A model generated the notes under the pieces. The model worked only from the letters and a program-made list of their open reading frames with translations, ran no database searches and was not told where the DNA came from. The position numbers and the translations under genes were made by a program. DNA of 64,000 bases, taken from the NCBI GenBank assembly GCA_015847255.1, contig JADLZK010010466.1, forward strand, positions 62,001 to 126,000. Reading direction: 5' to 3'. Shown piece by piece: positions 35,368 to 45,271 of the stretch. The first letter of the stretch is position 1; the number at the start of each line of letters is the position of its first letter. Origin of the DNA: Hyparrhenia diplandra (taxonomy: Eukaryota > Streptophyta > Magnoliopsida > Poales > Poaceae).

Positions 35368-35863
35368 TAGGGTCTACTTGGTTCTTTTGCTAAGTATGGC
35401 TAGCTGAGCAAGGCTAAGTGGCTAACCTAGCCTAGCAGAGCAAAGATTAGGCAACAAAGAGTGAAGCTTTTTGGTTGTTTCATGGAAAACAAGCTTGCTC
35501 GGTGCTTTTACAGGAGCAGCAGGAAACATATATACTTTTGATACACCTACCCATGAAGACATCTAGGTACATCTCCTATAAGATAATGGAATAGCAGTTA
35601 TAATGTCCCACTAGCAGTGATGCAAGTAGCTGGTTAGCTCACAGAACCTTTTCAGTGTCAGAACTAAGAAGCACCCACTCTCTCATCATTTCTAGCGCTA
35701 TCCTTGCCCAGGCCCGGAGAGCCAATTCGGCTCGCCTGGGTCAGCAAGCTTTTTCTTGCTGACATGCAAGCTCGCCTATCAAAGCTACCTTCTAAGGTGC
35801 TACCAAACAAATATTCTTACCCAGCTAGGTTAGGCAAGGGCAAAACATCCAAACAGCCCCCTA
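35368..35863. mobile_element. Candidate DNA transposon (TAGGG ends) in a TERT intron
   Basis: The left end TAGGGTCTACTTGGTTCTTTTGC and the right end read inward, TAGGGGGCTGTTTGGATGTTTTGC, are imperfect inverted repeats. The interior has many 'ctagc' and 'agcaag' words. No convincing target duplication was found, so the class is open (hAT or PIF). Confidence 0.45.
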
Positions 35864-35899
35864 ATAGGTATCTGAGTATATGTTGTTAGAAAAGGTTGA

Positions 35900-38590
35900 A
35901 GCTGAAAACATAAGTGGAAAAAACTATTGATTCATGCATTCCACCATCAACATCTAGAATGTGATGTTTTAATCACCTGGCAGTAATTACACATACGTAC
36001 ATTTGGATCTGAAGGTTCAGCAAAAAAAAGTACTGCCTTGAAAGGATATTTTAAGTAATATCTGCTTTTGATAGAAAAAGACTAGCAAACAAAATGATGA
36101 AATAAACATTACCCCGCAGCCATTATCTGTTTTCATGATCTGGATCAGTACTCAACCTACTCCGTACATTATATGCCCATAGAGCAGCATACGGTGATGA
36201 GTGTAATCCATTATGGACCTATGAACTGGACCCACCTTTGCCAATCACATGGAAATGCTCCATTGAATGGATTTTTGCTTAACGATGAAATATCCACATT
36301 TAGTCTAAAGCTTGTTTATGTTAAATTTGAGGGAGCTTCTTCACTTAATAAACCTTACTAACAATATACTAAGTTACATATTTGACTCACAAGCCATTAG
36401 AATTTGTTGTAGTAGACACATGGCAGTCACATTTCAATAACTTTTTGCGCAACATCCCTTGATTCCAAATATATGTATTATGAGAGATAATGCATCTGGT
36501 CTTTTCCTTTTGTTTAATATGTCTAACAGCATTAAGGAGAACTAACATACGTATGAAAAATCATAGAAACAGTGATTACCAAAAAAAGTTAATTGGTGGA
36601 AGCAAAAAAAGTATTGTAATATGATTAGTGTCTCTATGCTCCTAGAGGTATTGCACAAATCTTAAATCTACTTTGCAAGAATCAGCGCATTGGGCGGAAG
36701 AAAATCATGTACCGAAAAAACACATACAAAAATTACCCATTACATGCTTTAAGAAAAACTCAATCCTTGGCAGAACCATCCCCAGAACATTGCAACTAAG
36801 TGTAAAGAAAGGTGCCAAATGCCAGAAGCCCAGAACAGAATCCCATATATATAACTTTGAAAGCATTTACTCAGAAAACTCAAAAAAGCCAATGTTTTTT
36901 CTGCGAGACTCAGGGTGACCTGGCCGGCTGGCACCCCAACTGGGTGTCCAACAACTGCATCAAGCTTTAGGATTGAGTAAATTCGAAGGCAACTACACTT
37001 ACATGACCAAAATTATCACAAAACTGTACTTGTTTTAACTCATATCACAATGCTAAAAAAATCCTGTTGTGAACCCTTTCATTGGAAAGCATTATACTAG
37101 GAAGAATAAGCAGCAGTCAGCTGTATCTAGTGGCTAAGCAGTCAGCTGCCTGCTAAATATGGCTGTACCATTATTCTAGGATCAGGAGAGGAGGATTATG
37201 TCCAGCTTGTGATGCTCAGCCGGTCATTAGAGGATATAACTAAGGCCCAGCTGATTAGAGAAGGAATAGGCAGAAGTAGAGGGAGGGCGATCAGGCTCTG
37301 TTGCTGCTGCAAGTATACAACCTGGGGCATGGGCCAACAACACCAATGCTAACAGAGATATTACAGAATGCAATCTAGAAAGTAGTGAAACCATATCATA
37401 TTCTCGTTGTCTCGTGCTCCAACTTCCCAGCCGTTTTGTATGAGTAACTTGCCTTTTTTCATTTTAAAGCTATTTGAATGATTACCAGTAAAGAGACACT
37501 ATCAACATACACTACGTGTAAGCCAGCGCATAAAGTAGAAAAGGATACGGTTGCCATGGAAGGCGTTATAGGAAGTCCTTCTGTTATAGAAGATAGCACG
37601 TCTTGATATAAGCAAATCTACTGGTACACATTTGGGAGAATTCAACATTAAGCAATTGAAGCAGATGGAACCATTCTGTAAGTCACAAGATATAAGACAA
37701 ACATTAATTGTTTTATTGATTCATGATATCAAGAATAAGACATTAAATTGCTCAGTTCTCTTAATTTTCAAGAATACTCAAAGCAAAGATGCAATACTGA
37801 AAAAACTGATATGGACAAGCAATATATGCAAAAAAAAGAATTAGTTGCAGAAGTACTGAACACATTCACCAAAAGATTGAATGGTGATTTGTATGCTACA
37901 AGCTACTGACCAAAGAACCAAAACATATGTGTTAGAATGTGGCCAACCAAACTGTATTACAAGGTCCAAAGGGCTAGACGTACAGCATGAATGTTGTGTA
38001 TGCACATGCATAAAACCCCTCCAAGTAGAGGGAAAATACAATACATATGCATCCAATAGTATGAACGTTAAGTTATTGATTTGTGGATTCTAAGAAAATA
38101 GAAAACATAGCAACCACCATGTGCTGAGGAAGGTGGCTACAGAAAAACAGGAAAAAAAATATGTAGTGCTCCCTAGAATATGGTGCCATATCCTCAGGTA
38201 AAGTAAAAGGTAGAAGTAAAAGTGTAAAACCAGGAAACAAATATGTACTGCTTCCTAGAATATGTTGCCATATCCTCAGGTTAGAGTAAAAGGTACAAAT
38301 AAACAGATCCAATCATCCAAAAAAGGAAAAGTTAACATAATTACTCCCCAATTTGTGGACGAGTAACTCAAACTTACTCAAGCAATATATGTTTTTAGGA
38401 CATGGTCAAGCATGCTAGTCACAAGGCATGGGCATGTTTCCAGTTTCTTGCATACTCCTGTTCACTCCCACATGATAGTCAAGTATGCATGAAGCTAATA
38501 CTTCTAACTAAAAACATAGTCATTTCTACATAAACAAACAAGGTTGTACAAATAATAGTCAAAGTCAAAGATCTAATGGTTGAATGAAAT
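35900..38590. other. Large TERT intronic region without a recognised exon
   Basis: About 2.7 kb of AT-rich DNA between the linker exon and the RT exons. Exons for the start of the telomerase RNA-binding domain are expected here or on the other side of the copia element, but none can be assigned confidently. An 83-bp tandem repeat lies at 38148-38297. Confidence 0.4.
38148..38297 (+). repeat. Tandem repeat, period about 83 bp, in a TERT intron
   Basis: Unit 1 (38148-38214) and unit 2 (38231-38297) share atatgta, tcctagaatatg, tgccatatcctcagg and agtaaaaggta in the same order. Confidence 0.85.
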
Positions 38591-39341
38591 TATAATTCAT
38601 AACGAGATTGGGAAGTTACTGACATTGACATGCATGAAATTGGGAAGTCCAACTTGCGGGATTGTAGATTGAATTCTTGTACTGTTACACTGGGAAGGTC
38701 CAATATCAAACACAGAACTTGGTGACTTCTCATAGTATGGCTCTTTAGTATGTGAATGAGTCACATCACTGCTCATTGCTAAAGAATCATTATCTACTGT
38801 TGGTTCCGAAAACAGCACTTTATCATTCGCTGCAGCACCCAAGTCCTCCAATAAAACATCATGGACACCAAATCGACTGATGTTTATTTTACTCCACCCA
38901 GTTGACAACCTGTCCTCAGAACAAATCTGCTTCTGTTTATTATGGCGTTGCCACCTGTACAGCCTTTTTCTTTTCCTAGGATTTTGATTATCTAAACTGG
39001 AACACTTTATTGATCCATTAGTCAAAGGAAGTTCTGAGCGATTGCATCCTTCATTTAAACAGTTGGGTTCTGTAAATTTTCCAGGACCATAACTTCCAAA
39101 GCTTTTTGGATTATCAAATTTCCAAGTACTGGTATCAGAAGAGAATGCAACTTTTGAATTGGTGGCACGGCCTCCAGATATGTTTTGTGACATCTCTGGG
39201 TTATGGCACAGACACTGAGATCACAAAGGCAAGGAATTAGCTAAACCAACAATAACATTCCAACGAACATACAAGAGAAACATAGGATTTCCTACACCAA
39301 AGTCACAGCTATTGAGGCATAATTTCATCAATTTATTTTTT

Positions 39342-39379
39342 GTTACAAAAGATTTGAATGGTTACAAAAGACTTGAATG
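39342..39379 (+). repeat. 19-bp tandem duplication in a TERT intron
   Basis: gttacaaaagatttgaatg is followed directly by gttacaaaagacttgaatg, one base different. Confidence 0.85.
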
Positions 39380-39789
39380 GGCACTTTAGAACAGCTGAAC
39401 ATAATTTCTTACCGTGTATTTTCCTTTTTGTGGATTGGGTTTGTTGATTTTTTTGGCATAGTCGCAAATGTAGGCTTTTGAAGGAGAACATTGAGTGGGA
39501 GGCCAGTTACTTGAAAAAACCCGTCCTTCTTAACAGGCAAAAATATTGATGAATGCCTTAGAATATAGCACATGAGTAAATCCCCAATCTGAAAACAACA
39601 ATTGATGTCAAGAAAATGCAACTCAGGCATCATTCATCATAAAAAAACTTCCTTTATACTGAGTTACTGACCCTATGCAAAAGAACGTCCCAAGATGAAG
39701 AAGAAACAAGCTCAGTAACACACGTAGTTTGGTCACCCTGATACAAATAAGGATTTCAAGTAAATAGAAGAAGCAACAGCAACATATCA

Positions 39790-39836
39790 AAGAGTCAGGT
39801 TAAGCTTCCGTTCAAAAAAAAAGAGTCAGGTTAAGC
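39790..39836. repeat. A-tract micro-insertion with 16-bp flanking duplication
   Basis: aagagtcaggttaagc occurs at 39790-39805 and 39821-39836. The bases between are ttccgttcaaaaaaa. On the plus strand this is a short body followed by an A tail and a target duplicate. Confidence 0.75.
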
Positions 39837-40894
39837 GATAACATTTAACTTAAGTAGAAAGAACTTATTTATGTTTACCTGAACATTACATGTGCACATG
39901 AACAATCTAATGAAGCATTATTTTAGACAATGGAAGAATGTATCTCGACATCTGCATCATGGGATGAACAAATAACTAATGAAACATAAATTTTGCCCTT
40001 CAAATACTCACGACCAGCTTGGATAAGCTTAGATAAAGGCCTGGTATCCAACTTTTATCTTGTTCTCATCTAACAACACTCAGCTGCCTACAAACAGTAA
40101 GTTAGGATTTACAGGCTGTCTTTAGCGCATCCTTTTAAGATGTCAGCCATATTCGGTACAGGTTTGGTTGGGCTCATACTTATTTTAGCAGGGGGAAAAA
40201 AAGTTATGTAGTATTGCTACTCAGATGTATGTGTATGGTGGGTAAACATAAGGAGAAGGCAATGGAAGACATTGGTATTAAAAAAGAACTTCGAGAGTCA
40301 TTATGTAGGATTTAGAAGTCATTTAGTACCGCACGCAAACCGCTGGAGAGGACGTTCGTTGTCGTACGCGCCCCAACCGCCATCATCGACTTGATCATCT
40401 CCCTGACGAGCTAAACGTCGAGCAACATGCAGGCAGACAACCGGCAATCTCAGATACGGAGTAGGAGTAGGCAACAAGAACAACCGAGATCTATGCACGG
40501 TGGGCACAAAACAAGAAAGGCAAGAAAAAGACGAGACGTGGAGATAGAAGCGCAATCGTACGGAACCTTGGCCTGTGAGTGGCCGGCATTCCCCGGCGTG
40601 TACCGCGGCGGCGGGGGGTGCGGAGCTGGGAGGCGCGACGGCGCAGACAGCGCGGGTGACGAGGCTGCGGTACGCGACCGGGTCCCCGTCGCGGAGGAGG
40701 TACCCCAGCGGCGGCACGCGAGGCAGCCGGCGCCTCCGCGTCCGCGGCAGGCGGAGCATGGTGTGCCCGGCGGCGTCGGCGGCGGGGAGCGAAAAGACGG
40801 CGTCGCCGAGAGTGCGCGCGAGTGCGCCGTAGGCCTGGTGGAGCTCCCGGGGCACCCTGCCCCGAGAGCCACCGCGACGGCGACGGCGCGTCAT

Positions 40895-41435
40895 CTTGAA
40901 ACTTGGGCGTTGCGGCGGAGATAGCTAGTAGTTGGGCGGAGGGGAAATAAAAGGGGGCCGAGCGGCCGAGCCCGACGCCCGAGGGGAAATGGGGTGGCGG
41001 CGGGATTTTGAATGGTGTGGCGCCAAATTTGCTCTTGAGCGTCTCCAGCAGTTCCCAAAACGGTTCGTTTTAGGGATGGTATTATAAGTCGTTTTTGGGC
41101 CCGGGATTTGGGTCAAACATCAAGAATATAAATCATCAATAACTTTTAAGTTGTTGAGTTTGTAAATGTAAAAATTATATGAGTAGATTTATTTTAAAAA
41201 AATACTTTGATAAAAGTATACATATATCACATCTCCATAAATATTTTTATAATAATAAGAGGTTAAAGTTGTGTTTTAAAGACCGGTGTCATTTGTCCTA
41301 AACGACTTCTAATACCATCCCGAAGGGAGTACTGTACACCCTCCTTTTGCAGATAGGATTATTTTTCTCTCCAACATTTCCAAAATAGACCCTTTTTTCC
41401 AATGGTCACAGCATTTTTCGCACAGTATACAAATA
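40895..41435. other. TERT 5' flank
   Basis: A GC-rich stretch runs up to about 41030 on the TERT promoter side, then AT-rich DNA follows. The inverted words gggatggtattataagtcg (about 41072) and cgacttctaataccatccc (about 41304) suggest a small foldback element of about 250 bp, but its target duplication is unclear. Confidence 0.45.
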
Positions 41436-41700
41436 CTCGCTCCGTTCCACAAAATATGCAGCTACAAGTAGTGTGCTTTTTAAAAGTAGTATATATTTAA
41501 CTAAATTTTTATTGTATACTACTCATATTTATGACTTCAAATTAATTTATTGAAAAAAATAAAAATACATTTCATAATGAATCTAATATTTATCATTTGA
41601 TAACATAAATATTGATATTTTTTATCTATAATTAATCAAATTTGAAGTACTAAAGCATGGCATTGTGCTAGAATTGTATGTTTTTATTAAAATGAGGGAG
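41436..41700. mobile_element. Stowaway-like MITE
   Basis: The left end ctcgctccgttcc and the right end aaaatgagggag lie inside TA dinucleotides (41434-41435 and 41701-41702). The interior is AT-rich. The termini are degraded, so it is older than the copy at 43371. Confidence 0.6.
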
Positions 41701-41766
41701 TATAAAACTAAGGAGAAAAGTGGTATCTAAAAGACACATTCATAAAGTTGAAAGTTTATTGATTAA

Positions 41767-41946
41767 GGCCATGTTTGGTTTAAGGGGACTAGGGACTAAA
41801 GTTTAGTTTTATTTAGTGCCTAAATTACTAAACAAGAGGACTAGAGACTAATTTTTAGTCACAATTAGTTCCTAGTCTAATAGACTCTTGGGAGGGGTTA
41901 GATCCTATTAGTTTCTAGTCTCTGGTCTCTCTAACCAAACAGACCC
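41767..41946. mobile_element. Tourist-like MITE, 180 bp
   Basis: The ends GGCCATGTTTGGTT and, from the right, GGGTCTGTTTGGTT are flanked by TAA on both sides (41764-41766 and 41947-41949). The interior repeats 'gactag' and 'ctagtc' words in opposite orientations. Confidence 0.7.
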
Positions 41947-42180
41947 TAAAGGCTTCTTTAGTGGCAAAATGAAACCAGCTCACCGTCCGAGTTGGCACAG
42001 TAGAAAGCCGATTCAACCATAGGAGAATGTGACCCATCCATGAGAAAGAAGATGAACCGATTCTACATATCTGAGTCGTCTCTCCTCAAATTTAAAATAG
42101 TTTTTGTTAGAGTGGGGAGTAAAGAGTCGGCATGCCTCAAGGCTCATGCCAAGGTGGTGCATTGATAGCTCTTTTTTTTA

Positions 42181-42677
42181 AGGGACATTTGTGTGTAGGA
42201 CACCTAAAGTGACGTTATTTGACTGGCGGACATCGTCTTTCTCCATATTTGTCAGAACACACGTCGTTTGATGTAATTTTGCCGTAGACACAGGGGGAGC
42301 GAAACTCACCAACAAAACAGTTGCCATTTGTAAACCGTAAGCCCAATGGCTATGAAATTTTAATAGCAACAAGATATGATAGTTATCTACAAATCATCTA
42401 ATACTCACTTCCATAGAAAACCTAATTAAAGACATTCTATGGAAGTGAGTATTAAATGATTTGTAGATAATTATCATGTCTTGTTGTTGTTAAATTTTCA
42501 TAGTCATTGGTCTTACGGTTTACAAATGGCAACTGTTTTGTTGGTGAGTTTTGCTCCCCCGTCTGTCTACGGAAAAAATTACATCAAACGATAAGCTGTG
42601 TTCTCGCAAATATGGAGAAAGACGATGTCCACCCACCAAAGAGCGCCACTTTGGGTGTCCTACGCACAAATGTCCCT
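42181..42677. mobile_element. Foldback element with ~240-bp arms
   Basis: Left arm 42181-42410 and right arm 42430-42677 are reverse complements for nearly their whole length, with a loop of about 15-20 bp (aacctaattaaaga). Ends are agggacatttgtg and cacaaatgtccct. Flanking T runs (ttttttta on both sides) give a possible 8-bp target duplication but are low complexity. There is no coding capacity. It is probably a MULE- or hAT-derived foldback MITE, and if transcribed it would give a long hairpin and small RNAs. Confidence 0.8.
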
Positions 42678-42820
42678 TTTTTTTAATTTACTTGTGATTC
42701 TAGCTAGTTGGTTTGGTCAGAAATTGACTCATCATTTGACGTAGCTCGTTTTTTCTCACATGCACCGACTCACCACTAGAGAAGCCCTAACTTTGGAGTA
42801 CAGTTTGGTTGGATGTATAA

Positions 42821-43328
42821 GGGAACTCCTAACCCGGACTCTATGGTAGAGTCTAAGCTCATTTATTATCTCGAATATCGTGGACTTGGAGTCTAAGAGC
42901 ACTCACAGTGCAGACTCTATCATGGTTTCTATCCTCATTTATTACCCCTCTATTTATTGCTTTTTGCTGATGTGACGCTGTATTTATTGAAGAGAGAGGG
43001 GAAAAACACAAGAAACCAAGTCTAACTAAGAAACCAGGTCTTCACGTAAACCAAGATAATTTGTGAGAGTGACAAGTGGGCCATGTGACATCATGATAGA
43101 AAATTGCATTGTGGGAGATAGTTTCTTGACACAATGTCCAAGACTATAGAAACCATGATAGTTTCTAGCATTGTGAGTGCCCTAAATAAGACTTGAAGTC
43201 TTGGATTTTCTCTCTTTCACTCTTCCATAAATATACTGCCACATCAGCGCCACATCAGCAAATTATTATAAATATGAATGTAATAAATACGCTTAGACTT
43301 TATGGTAGAGTCTGCATTGTGAGTGCCC
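42821..43328. mobile_element. Tourist-like MITE carrying a nested relative
   Basis: The outer ends are GGGAACTCCTAACCCGGACT and, from the right, GGGCACTCACAATGCAGACT, flanked by TAA (42818-42820 and 43329-43331). Its interior is split by the second element at 42897-43182. Confidence 0.7.
42897..43182. mobile_element. Inner Tourist-like MITE, 286 bp
   Basis: The ends GAGCACTCACAGTGCAGACT and, from the right, GGGCACTCACAATGCTAGAA are flanked by TAA (42894-42896 and 43183-43185). It contains the inverted pair catggtttcta and tagaaaccatg. It belongs to the same broad family as the element it landed in. Confidence 0.75.
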
Positions 43329-43370
43329 TAATGGAATATACATCATTAACTCACAAGTAATTCGTGAGTA

Positions 43371-43588
43371 CTCCATCCGTCTCAAAAAAAATGTAAATCT
43401 CGTTTCCCGAGAAGTTACTAACATTTGTATCTCCGAGTAGATGTAGTATAGAAATATATTACATGATTAATCTAAAGATAGTTATATTATGACACAAATA
43501 TTACTACTATTTTGTATAAATTTGATCAAATTTGAAATTGTTTGACTCATCGGAAAGCGAGATTTACATTCTTTTGAGACGAAGGGAG
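43371..43588. mobile_element. Stowaway MITE
   Basis: The left end ctccatccgtctc and the right end gagacgaagggag lie inside TA/TA (43369-43370 and 43589-43590). A subterminal inverted repeat atgtaaatctcg and cgagatttacat confirms the foldback. It is the best preserved Stowaway in the window. Confidence 0.8.
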
Positions 43589-43641
43589 TACCTTACAGTA
43601 TATAAGTGTTGCAAACACATCTTCTATAGAACTCAAAGTGG

Positions 43642-44040
43642 TTAGTATAGTTGATGTTGTGTTTCATTTTGAATCAACCTTTTTGACTTTCCTTTAAATG
43701 TTGTTGATGCTTCATGTCTCATTCTTTCCAGGGATTCGGCAAAATCATTCAGGAGGTCGGGAGAATCTAGAAATTGTGCGTCCACAACAGCAAGTATAAT
43801 CTTTATAGTATCCATGTAACTTTCCTGATGTATACAATGTTTTTCTCTCACAATATTCTCAACCAAACTTATCAATGTTTTTCTCTCAGAACAAATAGCA
43901 TCAGCTGGCTTATCAAGCACAAAAACGACCAGCCAAACACGACGGTAAATTGATGATGCATGCGTGTTTGCAAGCTCGCCCCGTAAAAAGAAACCACGCA
44001 ACCAATGCAAACAAAACAAAAAGGTCCAAGTCCTTGTCAT
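43642..44040 (-). CDS. Hypothetical open reading frame (132 aa)
   Basis: An open frame of 132 codons has a plausible helical middle (KTLISLVENIVREKHCIHQE) and a C-terminal part that reads like a folded protein (DSPDLLNDFAESLERM). I recognise no family. No splice partner was found. It lies between the MITE cluster and the FBD gene and may be an orphan exon or a chance frame. Confidence 0.3.
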   Translation of the reverse strand: MTRTWTFLFCLHWLRGFFLRGELANTHASSIYRRVWLVVFVLDKPADAICSERKTLISLVENIVREKHCIHQESYMDTIKIILAVVDAQFLDSPDLLNDFAESLERMRHEASTTFKGKSKRLIQNETQHQLY

Positions 44041-45271
44041 TACTCATTCATCCATGTTTGCTATAGCTTCGATCGATCATAACACGAGTTCCAGTAGCTA
44101 GCATCCCATGTGGACGAACTTTGCGTGGATGCTCTGGCAGTTTGGCTTCAAGAGTTCCAGCTAGTAGCTAGTAGCTAGTAGCTAGCGCTTTCCTATATAT
44201 GGATACCTGGAACTTGCAAGGGAAACAGGGGTTTAGTTCAGCTTTTTGCTGACAACAGAGGACTAAGTAAAATCTATCATCCATTCATTTTCATAGTTAT
44301 TAGGTACGTTGCTTGCTTGGTTACAGTACAGTTGGTTACAGTACAGGCTGCACTGCTACAGGATGTGCCTTCAATTTTACATGGGTACACGCTGTGGTGG
44401 GAGAGACACATCCCGTCTCGGCAGTACCCCACTCCATTTTAAGAATGTAGAGAGCTGTATAAACAATAATTGTATACAACTCATATCTTCACAACCATAT
44501 GACATGGCCTCTAAAATCAGTCGCCTCTATTCATACAGCTACAGCTACAGCTACATCTACATCTCTCAGCCAAAGTACAGACAGTAGCATGTTCTTTAAA
44601 AGATTTTGTAAGCCACTTCATTCAGAATTCAGGGTGGTATTTCTTGCAGCAGCTGATGTTACATCATTGATAACATGCATGAAATGGTTTTCGACCTTTC
44701 CTATATATGCATATAAAAGCTGATCTAAGTTCATTCTATATAAATGTGTCATAATCTTTTCTAAGCAGCGTTTTAACTACTCTACTGAAAAAACTTGCAA
44801 CTAGTACTAGATTCAAAACCTACCATGATAATTCTAAGAAAAGCTAGCTATTACAGTAATGCATTATACAAGTATGAATGTAGATTGTAATGGGTAGTAG
44901 GCAGAAACATGATATATAATTAACTGCGTACAGCACTGCTTCCTGGAATTGGAAGTTACAAGACCAATATGTAGTACCAGAAGAAGATTTCATAAATCTA
45001 CCAAGGTTGCTGATATTCAGAATTCGAAATAAAAAAATGTCTACTACAGCAATCTTGCACAATAGCACATGACTCTCACATTTACAATTTCTACTATAGT
45101 TAGTTTATTGCATATACCATAAACTAAAAATGGGCATCTTTTGTTTAGATATCCCATGTTGCAGATAGTAGATATTCAAACACTAAAATCATGAGAAATG
45201 GTTGTTCCAACAAATACCAAATGAGAGTGACAAGACCAAGGCGAGAGACTAGACTAATCCTACTTCTACAA
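44041..45271. other. 3' flank of the FBD gene
   Basis: No gene is supported. There are simple repeats of ctagtag at 44161-44188 and of cagcta/catcta at 44535-44570. Confidence 0.5.

Larger units (their letters stand above)
26168..40894 (-). pseudogene. TERT: Telomerase reverse transcriptase (TERT), frame-broken
   Basis: TERT is the catalytic subunit of telomerase. The N-terminal exon (40567-40894) begins MTRRRRRGGSRGRVPREL and has SACRGRG, CLACRRW and YLLRDGDPVAYR. Then come LVREMIKS (40330-40410), CVTELVSSSSWDVLLHR (39672-39737), IGDLLMCYILRHSSIFLP (39413-39588), and a linker exon with RKRKRLYRWQR (38624 to about 39214). Exon 29527-30591 carries the QFP region, motif T (AYFYVTERES, DVFYYPK), motifs 1/2 (RFVPKAKDMRPLVNL) and motif A (VVADVSKAFD). 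Exon 27870-28376 carries B' (IQGNKLSP), C (LMRFIDDFVFIS) and E (FIPWSGLLINCETLEIQADY). C-terminal exons start at 26869 and end MFWKFKF. Three catalytic Asp are present in motifs A and C. About fourteen frame breaks occur, three of them in exon 1. The CP exon is uncertain (perhaps 31375-31460). A copia element lies in an intron. It is a decaying copy or a badly resolved consensus. Confidence 0.85.
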
